DNA from: Colimorpha sp045640985
GTDB lineage: Bacteria; Bacteroidota; Bacteroidia; Bacteroidales; P3
Length of the DNA stretch: 64,000 bases
Direction of reading: 5' to 3'
Assembly: GCA_045640985.1 (NCBI GenBank)
Contig: JAZUFZ010000021.1
Coordinates: 25,619 to 89,618, forward strand
Shown here: positions 18,435-27,144 of the stretch, one piece after another
How the letters are laid out: each line of letters begins with the position of its first letter
Numbering within the stretch: the first letter of the stretch is position 1
The notes under the pieces: generated by a model
The model's database searches: none
Told to the model about the DNA's origin: nothing
The model's input: only the letters and a program-made list of their open reading frames with translations
Made by a program: the position numbers and the translations under genes

Positions 18435-19022
18435 TTAGAATTCAAAGTTTACCTCTACAGGTTTTTCGGCTGCAGAAGATGCTGTGAAATAACCTTTCTT
18501 GTCAAAGTTGCATATTCTGGCAATGATGCTATTGGGGAAGCGTAGAATCGTTGTGTTATAACGTTGAACAGCTTCATTGAATTTGTTCCGTTCCGTAGCA
18601 ATTCTGTTTTCCGTTCCCTCCAATTGTGTTTGCAAATCGCGGAAACCTTGTGTGGCTGTGAGTTCCGGGTAGCGCTCAACAGTCAGACTGATGCTTTTGT
18701 TCAGGGCTTCGGTCAAAGCGTCTTGTGATTGTTGGAATTTCCCGATATTTTCTTCGGTAAGTTCGTTTGCATCTATTTTAACCACATTGCTTCGTGCCTC
18801 AATTACCGCGGTAAGAGTTCCTTTTTCGTAATCAGCTGCGCCTTGTACGGTCTTTACCAGTTGGGGTATGAGGTCATACCTTCTTTGATATACGTTTTCT
18901 ACCTGACTCCAGGCTTTAGATACATTTTCGTTTTCGGTAACCATTTTGTTGTTGGCCTTGATTCCCCACAGAATGAATACTGCGGCTACGGCCAGAATGG
19001 CGATAAGAACTTTGTTTTTCAT
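18435..19022 (-). CDS. LemA family protein
   Basis: A 195-residue protein with one N-terminal transmembrane segment (MKNKVLIAILAVAAVFILWG) and a helical periplasmic or cytoplasmic bundle with the family signature YQRRYDLIPQLVKTVQGAADYEKGTLTAVIEARS. The ATG at 19022 is chosen because it places the hydrophobic segment at the N-terminus; an upstream start at 19106 would overlap the NusG-like gene by about 60 bases. The function of LemA is not established. The TPM neighbour suggests a shared membrane-associated role. Confidence 0.95.
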   Translation of the reverse strand: MKNKVLIAILAVAAVFILWGIKANNKMVTENENVSKAWSQVENVYQRRYDLIPQLVKTVQGAADYEKGTLTAVIEARSNVVKIDANELTEENIGKFQQSQDALTEALNKSISLTVERYPELTATQGFRDLQTQLEGTENRIATERNKFNEAVQRYNTTILRFPNSIIARICNFDKKGYFTASSAAEKPVEVNFEF

Positions 19023-19044
19023 TTTATTAAATATTAATTGTTTA

Positions 19045-19593
19045 CTATATTTTATTCTTTTTGATATCTTTTCGTGATGCGGTAATAAGGTATTCTTTGG
19101 GTGCATTCACTATGAGATCCATCTTGAGAGAATCTATTCGTATATAGAAATTTTTTTGCTGGCCGGAAGATTGTATCTGGCCGATCTGTCCAGTCAAGGC
19201 TCCCTGAGTGATTTGTACATATTCCCCTTCCTTGAAATCTTGTGATGGAACCACATAAAATGGCGTCTGGCTTTGTATGATTGTCTTTATGGCCTGAATC
19301 TGAGACTCTGGTATGGTTTCGTTGTGTTCGTAGGAATGATAGTTGAGTATATATACAATTCCTTCCACTTCACGTACTGTTGTTACCTGGTTGAGTCGTA
19401 TCTTGATGAAAATATAGGATTTGAAAACAGGCTCTTCAACCACTTGAATGCGGTCGCTCCATTTCTTTTCATTCTTTTGCAAGGGCAGATAGTTTTCAAT
19501 GCCGATTTTGTTGAGGCGTTCTGCTACCTTCTTTTCGGCCCGAGGGTTAGTGTATGCTGCTACCCATTGTGGTGTGTCCTGATTCAGTGGCAT
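19045..19593 (-). CDS. NusG-family transcription antiterminator (UpxY/RfaH-like paralogue)
   Basis: A 182-residue protein with an N-terminal NGN domain (PQWVAAYTNPRAEKKVAERLNKIGIENYLP, then VFKSYIFIKI) and a C-terminal KOW domain (FKEGEYVQITQGALTGQIGQIQ). The start is the ATG at 19593, which overlaps the cca stop as TAATG; longer frames upstream are not credible. Specialised NusG paralogues in Bacteroidota usually open capsule operons (UpxY). This one is instead coupled to cca and precedes lemA, with no polysaccharide genes nearby, so its target is unknown. It need not be the general NusG, which normally sits with secE and rplK. Confidence 0.85.
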   Translation of the reverse strand: MPLNQDTPQWVAAYTNPRAEKKVAERLNKIGIENYLPLQKNEKKWSDRIQVVEEPVFKSYIFIKIRLNQVTTVREVEGIVYILNYHSYEHNETIPESQIQAIKTIIQSQTPFYVVPSQDFKEGEYVQITQGALTGQIGQIQSSGQQKNFYIRIDSLKMDLIVNAPKEYLITASRKDIKKNKI

Positions 19594-21029
19594 TATTGTT
19601 CTTGTGGTTGAGAGGTGTTTGTAGATAATCCTAATTCTGCGGCTTTTACCAGCATTAAGTTCCAGGCGTCTTCCCGTTGGTTGGGAATGATTCCGTCTAA
19701 TATTGAATCTTTGATATAGTCTTTGATTATGCCTACTTCCTTGCATGGAGGAATATGGAAAGTCTGCATGATATCTTCTCCTGATACGGGCGGTTGGAAA
19801 CTGCGTATGCGGTCTCGTTCTTCGAGCTCGGTCATTTTTTGTTTGACCAGTTGGAAGTTGGCGAGGTATTTTCTTACTTTGGCTTCGTTTTTTGAAGTGA
19901 TGTCGGCCTGACAGAGAATCATGAGGTCGTCTATATCGTCACCCGCATCAAACAGAAGTCTCCTGACGGCAGAGTCGGTTACTTCATCTTCGGATAGTAT
20001 GATGGGGCGGAGGTGGAGCATTACGAGTTTTTCGACATATTTCAGTTTGTTATCAAGTGGAAGTCGCAGTTGTGTAAAGATGTGTTTGACCATGTGTGCA
20101 CCTTTGACTTCATGTCCGTGAAAGGTCCAGCCGAGATGTTCGTCATATCGTTTTGTGGCTGGTTTCCCGACATCATGAAGCAGGGCTGCCCATCTCAGCC
20201 ATTCGTTATCTGTGTTCTGCGCAACGTGGTCAAGTACCTCCATGGTATGGTAGAAGTTATCTTTGTGGCTTCTTCCTGATATGGTTTCAACTCCCTTTAG
20301 TTTCTGTATGTCTGGCATGATCAGTTGTAGGAGTCCGCATTTCTGCATGGCTCCGAATCCCACAGAGGGCTTTGGTGATCGAATGATTTTCTGTAGTTCT
20401 CCTGTGATGCGTTCTTTCGATACAATGGTGATGCGTTCCTTATTGCGGGAAATGGCCTCAAAGGTCTGTTCCTGGATTCTGAATCCGAGCTGGCTGGCAA
20501 ATCTTACGGCCCGCATCATTCTCAGCGGATCATCGCTGAAAGTTACATCCGGATCAAGAGGAGTTCTCAAGACTCCCTGGTCAAGGTCTTTGATTCCTCC
20601 GAAAGGGTCGAGGAGTGTGCCCCAGGAATTCTGGTTGAGGCTTACTGCCATAGCGTTGATGGTAAAGTCTCTCCTGTTTTGGTCGTCTTCAAGGGTACCG
20701 TCTTCCACTATGGGTTTGCGACTGTCGGTCCGGTAGGATTCTTTGCGTGCGCCGACAAATTCTATCTGCCATTCTACATGATTGTGGTGATAGACAAAAC
20801 TTGCGGTTCCGAAGTTCTTGAATACAGACAACTTGGTATGTGGTAACTGGTTGGCTACAGCCTGGGCGAGTTCAATTCCGCTTCCGAGGCATACAATATC
20901 AATATCGGTACAGGGCCGTTGCAGAAAATAATCTCTTACCACGCCACCTACTGCGTAGGCTTGGATTCCCATTGCGTCGGCCTGCTGGCCAATAATATGG
21001 TAGATTGGATTGGTGTCGAGATCAATCAT
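19593..21029 (-). CDS. cca: CCA tRNA nucleotidyltransferase / polyA polymerase family
   Basis: A 478-residue class II nucleotidyltransferase that adds or repairs the 3' CCA of tRNA. The nucleotidyltransferase motifs GGVVRD (28-33) and DID (42-44) are followed by RRDFTINAMAV and the RMMRAVRFASQLGF helix. A C-terminal HD domain contains HTMEVLDHVA and LLHDVGKPAT, as in Bacteroidota and Gram-positive relatives. The start overlaps the YwqK-like gene end by eight bases. Confidence 0.95.
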   Translation of the reverse strand: MIDLDTNPIYHIIGQQADAMGIQAYAVGGVVRDYFLQRPCTDIDIVCLGSGIELAQAVANQLPHTKLSVFKNFGTASFVYHHNHVEWQIEFVGARKESYRTDSRKPIVEDGTLEDDQNRRDFTINAMAVSLNQNSWGTLLDPFGGIKDLDQGVLRTPLDPDVTFSDDPLRMMRAVRFASQLGFRIQEQTFEAISRNKERITIVSKERITGELQKIIRSPKPSVGFGAMQKCGLLQLIMPDIQKLKGVETISGRSHKDNFYHTMEVLDHVAQNTDNEWLRWAALLHDVGKPATKRYDEHLGWTFHGHEVKGAHMVKHIFTQLRLPLDNKLKYVEKLVMLHLRPIILSEDEVTDSAVRRLLFDAGDDIDDLMILCQADITSKNEAKVRKYLANFQLVKQKMTELEERDRIRSFQPPVSGEDIMQTFHIPPCKEVGIIKDYIKDSILDGIIPNQREDAWNLMLVKAAELGLSTNTSQPQEQ

Positions 21030-21636
21030 AGTTTTGAGTGTGTACTAAATTGGCTTCTTCATCATAAAATTCCCATACTCCGGCTCGGTTTCCATTGATA
21101 TATGTGCCTCGGAAATAGGGAATTCCGTTTTCACGGAAGACTGTATATACGCCATTTTCTTTGTCATCTTGGAATATGGCTTCTGTCATGACCTGCCCGT
21201 TTGGATGATAAAAGTACCATCGTCCTTCACGTTTTTGATTGAGTATTTGTCCAAGACTTCTGAGAGTTCCGTTTGTGAAGAATTGCAGTTGGGTGATAGT
21301 GAGTTGTTGGTTATCGGTTTTGTAGTATTGCATGGTCATGGGGAAATGCAAAGGCCCTAATTCTACGGGTACTATGGAATCATAACTTTCTGCCCAGTAT
21401 TCCTGTCCGTCAATACTGTAGAGATGCCAGTGGGTGCCCTTGGAATTGGAGTCGAGCTTTTCGTTCAACTCAGTTTCTGCGAAGAGCTCTCCAGTAGGGT
21501 AGTAGTAGCGCCAGTGATTTCCTGCCTGGGTGATTTGTTTGTTTCCGTCAGGATAGGCCTGAATGATTTTCTCTTTGGGCTGACATGCAGTAAAGCATAA
21601 AACCGTGATAAGTGTGAGTAAAGGAAGGTGTTTCAT
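21022..21636 (-). CDS. MORN-type (YwqK-like) repeat lipoprotein
   Basis: A 204-residue lipoprotein with lipobox FTAC (Cys18). The mature part contains repeats of the type YPDGNKQITQAGNHWRYYYPTGELF, HPNGQVMTEAIFQDDKENGVYTVF and RENGIPYFRGTYINGNRAGVWEFYD, typical of the YwqK/MORN-2 repeat family. Such proteins are found as antitoxin-like or surface repeat proteins, and no toxin gene lies here. Coupled to cca by overlap and 10 bases from sppA. Confidence 0.85.
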   Translation of the reverse strand: MKHLPLLTLITVLCFTACQPKEKIIQAYPDGNKQITQAGNHWRYYYPTGELFAETELNEKLDSNSKGTHWHLYSIDGQEYWAESYDSIVPVELGPLHFPMTMQYYKTDNQQLTITQLQFFTNGTLRSLGQILNQKREGRWYFYHPNGQVMTEAIFQDDKENGVYTVFRENGIPYFRGTYINGNRAGVWEFYDEEANLVHTQNYD

Positions 21637-21645
21637 GATAAGTTA

Positions 21646-23379
21646 TTATTGAATGTTCAATATGAAAGGTAGTCTTGCCTGAAGGGGCTCCATATTGGCC
21701 CATCGGGTGAGCTCATCCAGCGGGCTTTGCAGTTTGGCTTCTTGAGGGGTTTTGAGCTCGATGATCTGTGTCATGAGATCTTTTTCCCGAGGATAGTCAA
21801 TTACCACATAATTGGAGATTTCTGCCTCCTGAGCGGCCAGTTCGATAGCCGTGGCAAAGCTGCCCAATGTATCAACCAGTCCGATGTTGATGGCTTCTGC
21901 GCCAGTCCATACACGACCTCTTGCTATTTCATCCACTTTTTCGACGGGTATGTTTCTTCCTTCCGAAACTCTGCTGATAAAGGTATGGTAGAAATCTTCA
22001 ATATTGCGTTGCATCACTTCCCGTGTCTGGGTACTCATCGGACGCATACCGTTGATGGCACCGGCATTATGGTTGGTCATTACGGTATCGGTGGTGATGC
22101 CGAGATGTTTCTTCAATGCTGTTCCGATTTCTGGGATGGAGGCGAAAACCCCGATGGACCCCGTAAGGGTTGTAGGCAGTGCTACAATTTTGGTCGCATA
22201 GCAGGATATTTCATATCCGGCAGAAGCTGCAACATCGCTCATGGATACGATGACAGGCTTTTGTGATTTTGCTCTTTTGATGGCTGCTGTCATTGTTTCA
22301 GAAGCAAGTACTGCACCTCCCGGTGAGTTTACCCTCAGCACAATGGCTTTGATTTTGGTGTCTTTTGCAGCATCATCGAAAGCTTTGGCAACATCGTCCC
22401 CATATACGGCTGTGGTAAATCCGTTGCTTTTCCCTGTCAATACATCGCCTTCAGCATAAATGACGGCAATCTGGTCCGTTCCTGTGTATTGGAGTTTCTG
22501 CGCATACTTGTTGATGGGCTCCAGTTTATCCATGTGATAGCGGTCTTTCATCAGCTGGCGGGCATCATATTCAAAGCATAAGGTATCTACCATTGCTTTT
22601 GCGTATGCTTGTTGTGGAATATATCCCACCAGATTATCTGCTAGGGCATTTACTTCATCGACGGAATAGTGTCTTGATTCGGCAATCTGTTGGCTTACAT
22701 GATTCCAGATGGAGGTGATATATGCACGGATCTGTTCCTTGTTGGCTTCCGACATGTGGTTCATTGTATAGGTCTCGCCGGCACTTTTGTAGGCATTGTT
22801 TTTCGGACGGATCAGGTCCATGTGGATGTCCCATTTGTCAAGAAGGTCTTTGTAGAAGATGGGCTGGGCGGCGATACCTCTCAGATCCACTTGTCCAGCG
22901 GCTCCCATCATGACGTGATCGGCGATGGTGGCAATGTAATAGCCGGTCTGGCTGTAACTGTCTGCGTATGCTACTACGGTTTTTCCTGCTTTTTTGAAAT
23001 TCTCAAGTGCGATTCTCAATTCTTCGCACTGCCCCCAGGATTGCATCGTGCCACTACCCATATAGAGGTAAGCACCAAGAATATTTTTGTCATTCTCTGC
23101 TGCGGAAAGTGCCTTGAGTATGGTGGTGAGACCTACAGCATCTTCCTCTGAAAAAAGATTTTGCAGTTCACTTGGCGTGCGTTCTGGTATGGCCTGGGTG
23201 AGGTCTATCTTTAGAAATGTATTTGCTTTGGTGGCTTCGGGTTGCGGCGATTTTGAAAATGCTGCTATGGTTCCCAGCATCAGAAAGAATCCGATAATTC
23301 CTATCACTACAGATGCGAGTACCATTCCGAGTCCTGAGGCCAGTATGGTTTTGCCGAAAGAAAGCGGTTGTTTTGACAT
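21646..23379 (-). CDS. sppA: Signal peptide peptidase SppA, 67 kDa type
   Basis: A 577-residue membrane-anchored serine protease that degrades cleaved signal peptides. It has an N-terminal transmembrane helix (about 18-40) and two tandem SppA domains. By comparison with E. coli SppA, the general-base Lys is K198 (NAYKSAGE) in the N-terminal half and the nucleophile is S386 (DVAASAGYE) in the C-terminal half. Other family motifs are RVNSPGGAVLAS and TGSIGVFA. A hairpin lies between this gene and the small lipoprotein upstream. Confidence 0.97.
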   Translation of the reverse strand: MSKQPLSFGKTILASGLGMVLASVVIGIIGFFLMLGTIAAFSKSPQPEATKANTFLKIDLTQAIPERTPSELQNLFSEEDAVGLTTILKALSAAENDKNILGAYLYMGSGTMQSWGQCEELRIALENFKKAGKTVVAYADSYSQTGYYIATIADHVMMGAAGQVDLRGIAAQPIFYKDLLDKWDIHMDLIRPKNNAYKSAGETYTMNHMSEANKEQIRAYITSIWNHVSQQIAESRHYSVDEVNALADNLVGYIPQQAYAKAMVDTLCFEYDARQLMKDRYHMDKLEPINKYAQKLQYTGTDQIAVIYAEGDVLTGKSNGFTTAVYGDDVAKAFDDAAKDTKIKAIVLRVNSPGGAVLASETMTAAIKRAKSQKPVIVSMSDVAASAGYEISCYATKIVALPTTLTGSIGVFASIPEIGTALKKHLGITTDTVMTNHNAGAINGMRPMSTQTREVMQRNIEDFYHTFISRVSEGRNIPVEKVDEIARGRVWTGAEAINIGLVDTLGSFATAIELAAQEAEISNYVVIDYPREKDLMTQIIELKTPQEAKLQSPLDELTRWANMEPLQARLPFILNIQ

Positions 23380-23435
23380 ATTATATAAGATGTTTTTTAT
23401 TTCATTTCATGTAATCCACAATATTTCCTGCGGAA

Positions 23436-23470
23436 ATTGCAGGTGGAACAAAAATAATCCCACCTGCAAT
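23436..23470 (-). terminator. Hairpin between small lipoprotein and sppA
   Basis: An 11-base perfect stem (ATTGCAGGTGG / CCACCTGCAAT) with a 13-base AT-rich loop begins 18 bases after the small lipoprotein stop on the minus strand. There is no strong T-run after the stem, so it may be an mRNA end stabiliser or attenuator rather than a complete terminator. Confidence 0.6.
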
Positions 23471-23487
23471 AGAATTGATGGCATTCC

Positions 23488-23604
23488 TTATTCCGCAACT
23501 TCTGCGATGGAACCGCGGTAGGCGGGGCAGGTCTGGTGTGCGCATGAGGATGCTACGATGGCCATGATGGCTACTAAACAGATAATTGCAATTGATTTTT
23601 TCAT
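23488..23604 (-). CDS. Small putative lipoprotein (38 residues)
   Basis: A short frame beginning with ATG at 23602-23604 and ending TAA at 23488-23490. The peptide starts MKKSIAIICLVAIMAIVASS, a positively charged then hydrophobic signal, followed by Cys21 in a lipobox VASSC. The remaining 17 residues contain a second Cys (HQTCPAYRGSIAEVAE). The sequence has the full features of a lipoprotein signal despite its length, and it is followed by a hairpin. Comparable tiny lipoproteins with a C-x-x-x-C pair are found in Bacteroidota. Function is unknown. Confidence 0.7.
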   Translation of the reverse strand: MKKSIAIICLVAIMAIVASSCAHQTCPAYRGSIAEVAE

Positions 23605-23637
23605 TTTATATTAATTTTTTATATTTAACAATAATTT

Positions 23638-24603
23638 TTATTCAAGTATGAGGCTTCCAGCCAGATTATATAATGCTTCTTTATAAGGGGAATCTTGGAT
23701 TTCTGTTAGATTATTTCTGGCAGAAGCTATTCTCTGGCGGAGTATTTCGTGGGCCTGATGCAGAGCATTGGTATGAGTTACTTGTGCTACCAGTTCAGCT
23801 GCTGTCTGGTCTGTGATTACTTCGTTGCTGAAAAGGTCTTTGATGCGCTGCTGCTCTTGTTGCGAGGCTTGTTTGAGGTAGCAGAGCAGGGGCAGGGTCA
23901 TTTTGTGCTCTTTGATATCGTTGCCGCAGGGCTTTCCAGTTTCCTTCTCGTCATGGTAATCCAGAATGTCGTCCCGTATCTGAAAAGCCATTCCGAATTC
24001 TTCACCGTAAGTCTTTAGCGAGGCATATCCGATCTCGCAGCAGGCACTCATGAGCGAAGCTGTTTTTTTGTAGATGACGCTGCAGTAGTTTTCGAGGCTC
24101 TGGTCATAGGTACGGCTGATATATTGTTGCAGCAGCTCACCTTCGCTCATTTCTATGACAGTTCTATCTACGATATGGCTTATGGGCGTATTGTGTATTC
24201 TGTTCAGGATATCCATTACCTGGGCAAGGTAATAGTCTCCGCATAGAACCGCAATTTTATTGCTCCATTTCTGTCTCACGGTTTCCTGACCTCTTCTCAC
24301 GGCTGATTCATCCACCACGTCGTCGTGCATTAACGAGGAATTGTGGAGAATTTCCATAGCTATGGCTAATTGGATCTTCTCTTCCATAAGTTCCTCCCGG
24401 CGGCTCTGGGGTTGGTTTACAAGGCCGGCCTCGGCCGATGCCAGTAACAACAGGGGGCGGATCTGCTTTCCGCTGCGGGCTTGCAGATATTCGTTGATTT
24501 CATTCACCAGTGGAACCATACTGTGGAGTTGTTCTGCATATCGTGTGTTGAACTTCTCCAGGGTATTGCCCATCAGTTTTCTTAAGTCTTCAATAGCGTT
24601 CAT
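23638..24603 (-). CDS. Polyprenyl synthetase (trans-isoprenyl diphosphate synthase)
   Basis: A 321-residue enzyme condensing isopentenyl diphosphate units into a long-chain polyprenyl diphosphate, probably for menaquinone side chains. The first aspartate-rich motif DDVVD is at residues 94-98 (SLMHDDVVDESAVRRG) and the second, DDILD, at 211-215 (FQIRDDILDYHDE). Chain length cannot be told from the sequence alone. It overlaps the thioesterase gene by four bases. Confidence 0.95.
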   Translation of the reverse strand: MNAIEDLRKLMGNTLEKFNTRYAEQLHSMVPLVNEINEYLQARSGKQIRPLLLLASAEAGLVNQPQSRREELMEEKIQLAIAMEILHNSSLMHDDVVDESAVRRGQETVRQKWSNKIAVLCGDYYLAQVMDILNRIHNTPISHIVDRTVIEMSEGELLQQYISRTYDQSLENYCSVIYKKTASLMSACCEIGYASLKTYGEEFGMAFQIRDDILDYHDEKETGKPCGNDIKEHKMTLPLLCYLKQASQQEQQRIKDLFSNEVITDQTAAELVAQVTHTNALHQAHEILRQRIASARNNLTEIQDSPYKEALYNLAGSLILE

Positions 24604-25031
24604 TTAGAATTAGTGGAGTTTCTATGTGGTTTCGTGCCTGTTGTTTGTATTGTGGCAATCATTTTATGTTCGTCGAAGATGTCGATATTGTAAAGACATA
24701 CGGATTTTCCGGATTTTATGCAGGTCGTTCTTGCCGTGAGCTGCTCTCCGTTGGTGGGAGCAAGATAATGGATAGTGCTGTTGAGTGATATCCAGTAATT
24801 GCTTTCGCCCTGTTCCAGGAGTGGTGTGTTGGCTGCTACTGCAAATGCAAAGTCCGCCAGCGTGAACAGTACTCCACCCATTACTCCGCCTGCCGCATTC
24901 CTGTGGTCTTCGGTAAGCTGAAGCGTACAGATGGTCTCGAACTCAGTTACAGACGCTATGACCACTCCGGTTATCCTGGTGGCATAGATGTCCTGTACAA
25001 AGAAGTCTCGTGCGCGCTGGGTAAGGTTCAT
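24600..25031 (-). CDS. Hotdog-fold thioesterase (PaaI family)
   Basis: A 143-residue acyl-CoA thioesterase-like protein. The hotdog signature is clear: HRNAAGGVMGGVLFTLADFAFAVAAN followed by WISLNSTIHYLAPTNGEQLTARTTCIKSGKSVCLYNIDIFDE. The substrate is not deducible; a 1,4-dihydroxy-2-naphthoyl-CoA or general acyl-CoA role is possible given the isoprenoid synthase next to it. It overlaps dapA by one base and the polyprenyl synthase by four. Confidence 0.88.
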   Translation of the reverse strand: MNLTQRARDFFVQDIYATRITGVVIASVTEFETICTLQLTEDHRNAAGGVMGGVLFTLADFAFAVAANTPLLEQGESNYWISLNSTIHYLAPTNGEQLTARTTCIKSGKSVCLYNIDIFDEHKMIATIQTTGTKPHRNSTNSK

Positions 25032-25918
25032 TATTTGTAAAATTCGTTGTAGAGGGTTCCTATTTTATTGTAGAGGGGTTTGTTTACCTTTACCAGAGGC
25101 AGTCTCAGCGTATTGCTGATTCTTCCTTCAATTTCCAGAAGGGCTTTTACACCGGCAGGGTTGCCTTCTTCAAACAATGAATTCATGATAGGCAGCAGCT
25201 TATAGTGGAGTGGCAGCGCTTTCTTGAGGTCGCCTTTCAGGGCATAGCGTACCATATCGCTGGTCTCTTTGGGCATAGCGTTTGCAATTACGGAGATTAC
25301 CCCTTGTGCGCCCATGGCAATCATCGGGCAGGTGAGGGCGTCATCACCGGATATTACGCTGAATCCTTCTGGTTTGTTGCGCAGGATTTCCATTACCTGT
25401 GCCATATTTCCGCTGGCTTCCTTGATGGCTACGATGTTGCTGCATTCGTTTGCCAGCTGGATGGTGGTGTCTGCTGCAATATTCACACCGGTACGGCCGG
25501 GCACATTATAGATGATTACGGGTACGGGAGAGGCTTCGGCTATCTGTTTGAAATGCTGTGCCAGACCTCTCTGGTTGGGTTTGTTGTAATAGGGCGCAAC
25601 TGAGAGAATACCGCTGATGCCGTCGAAGTTGGTGCGTGCGATGGTGTCGGTTACTGCCAAGGTGTTGTTGCCGCCGATTCCCAGTACGATAGGCACTCTT
25701 CCGCCTACGGTTTCTACGATGAACTCATGTACGGCATCGCGTTCGTTTTCTGTCATTGTGGCGGCCTCGCTGGTGGTTCCGAGGGCTACAATGTAATCCA
25801 CGCCTGATTCAATCATGTATTCTATCAAACTTTCCAGTTTGGTGAAATCTACGGTTTCCTGTTGTTTACGGAAGGGAGTGATTAAGGCCACGCCCGTACC
25901 TTTGAAGATATTTTTCAT
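25031..25918 (-). CDS. dapA: 4-hydroxy-tetrahydrodipicolinate synthase
   Basis: A 295-residue lyase of the lysine/diaminopimelate pathway condensing pyruvate with aspartate semialdehyde. Key residues are the TTSEAAT motif, the Tyr of VIIYNVPGRTG and the Schiff-base Lys in VAIKEASGN. Length and start (MKNIFKGTGVALITPF) match the family. It lies 11 bases downstream of the DUF6913 gene. Confidence 0.97.
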   Translation of the reverse strand: MKNIFKGTGVALITPFRKQQETVDFTKLESLIEYMIESGVDYIVALGTTSEAATMTENERDAVHEFIVETVGGRVPIVLGIGGNNTLAVTDTIARTNFDGISGILSVAPYYNKPNQRGLAQHFKQIAEASPVPVIIYNVPGRTGVNIAADTTIQLANECSNIVAIKEASGNMAQVMEILRNKPEGFSVISGDDALTCPMIAMGAQGVISVIANAMPKETSDMVRYALKGDLKKALPLHYKLLPIMNSLFEEGNPAGVKALLEIEGRISNTLRLPLVKVNKPLYNKIGTLYNEFYK

Positions 25919-25929
25919 GACGAATGATT

Positions 25930-26487
25930 TTATTTCTGTATCATTGATAGGTAATTAATTATATTGCTTAGATAGTCTTTGATTTCCATTTCCTTGTCTC
26001 CATGAATCATCAGGTCATAGAGGGCCGTGGTCTTTTCTGCGTCAGCATCTGTGGTGTCGATGTAAGCCACTTTCAGGTCTGCTTCGCTTTTGAGTGAAAG
26101 ATACTGACCGAAGAAGTCGGGTTGCTGTGTAGTGTCTATCAGCAGGTCATAGTGTTTCTCAGTGAAGTCTTCTATGACATCTGTCTTCGGTACGCCCCAG
26201 AAGTTGAAATCCTCCTTTTCATGGCAGATGATGGTCTGGGAGTGGGTGATGATATAGTTTATTTCAGTTCCTTCTTCCTGTAGGCCGATCATCGACACAT
26301 GCTTCTTCTGGTTCTCCATAGCCTTCACGAAATGATACAACACATTCCATTCATATTCGCCTCCCACACGGAATATCACGCCGATTTCATTAATCTGGCT
26401 GATGTTTTCTATCTTGCGTTCACGCTCTTCCTGTTTCATCTGTCTGATGATGCGTTCGCGTTGAAAGTTCTTCACAAAATCTAACAT
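25930..26487 (-). CDS. DUF6913-family protein
   Basis: A 185-residue soluble protein conserved in Bacteroidota. It begins with a basic amphipathic helix (MLDFVKNFQRERIIRQMKQEERERKIENI), then has an alpha/beta domain with GVIFRVGGEYEWNVLYHFVKAM, DFNFWGVPKTDVIEDF and HYDLLIDTTQQPDFFGQYLS. No catalytic motif is recognised. It lies directly upstream of dapA and downstream of rnhB. Confidence 0.8.
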   Translation of the reverse strand: MLDFVKNFQRERIIRQMKQEERERKIENISQINEIGVIFRVGGEYEWNVLYHFVKAMENQKKHVSMIGLQEEGTEINYIITHSQTIICHEKEDFNFWGVPKTDVIEDFTEKHYDLLIDTTQQPDFFGQYLSLKSEADLKVAYIDTTDADAEKTTALYDLMIHGDKEMEIKDYLSNIINYLSMIQK

Positions 26488-26535
26488 ACTCTATATTTGT
26501 GTTATTGGTTTCTTTAATCGGTTTTGTCCTACGGT

Positions 26536-27141
26536 TTAATCATCTTCTTCAAAAAGGCTTGTCTGCCGCCCCAGACGGAAACTTTTTCTGTGGAGGGGCG
26601 TGATGCCGTATTTCTCAATGGCGGCATAATGGTCCTTGGTCGGGTAGCCTTTGTTTCTGTCCCAGCCGTATTCCGGATATTTCAGTGCTGCCTCTTTCAT
26701 GTAGTCGTCTCTGTAGGTCTTGGCAAGGATCGATGCTGCCGCGATTGACAGGAATCTTCCGTCGCCTTTCACGAAGCATTCGTATGGCAGCGTGGTTTCA
26801 TTGTAGAACCGGTTTCCGTCAATGAGCAGGAACTCCGGTTGCGTCGTGAGTTTCTTCACGGCCTCACACATGGCATGGAAAGAGGCCTTCAGTATGTTGT
26901 GTTCGTCAATCCAGCCGTTGTCGGCCGATGCCACCGCCCAGCAGATGGCGTCCTTTTCCACATCCGCTCTCAGTCTGTACCGCTGCCGTTCCGTCAGCTG
27001 CTTCGAGTCGTTCAGCAGTTCATGGCGGTAGTCTTTCGGCAGAATGACGGCGGCGGCCATTACCGGCCCTGCCAGGCATCCGCGCCCGGCCTCGTCGCAT
27101 CCGGCTTCAATCTTATCCTTTGTATATTCCGACAACAGCAT
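26536..27141 (-). CDS. rnhB: Ribonuclease HII
   Basis: A 201-residue endonuclease that removes ribonucleotides from DNA and degrades RNA-DNA hybrids. The active-site motif GCDEAGRGCLAGPV gives D16 and E17; further acidic residues lie in FLLIDGNRF and near KTYRDDYM. It begins four bases after the DUF6427 gene, implying one transcript. Confidence 0.97.
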   Translation of the reverse strand: MLLSEYTKDKIEAGCDEAGRGCLAGPVMAAAVILPKDYRHELLNDSKQLTERQRYRLRADVEKDAICWAVASADNGWIDEHNILKASFHAMCEAVKKLTTQPEFLLIDGNRFYNETTLPYECFVKGDGRFLSIAAASILAKTYRDDYMKEAALKYPEYGWDRNKGYPTKDHYAAIEKYGITPLHRKSFRLGRQTSLFEEDD

Positions 27142-27144
27142 ATC

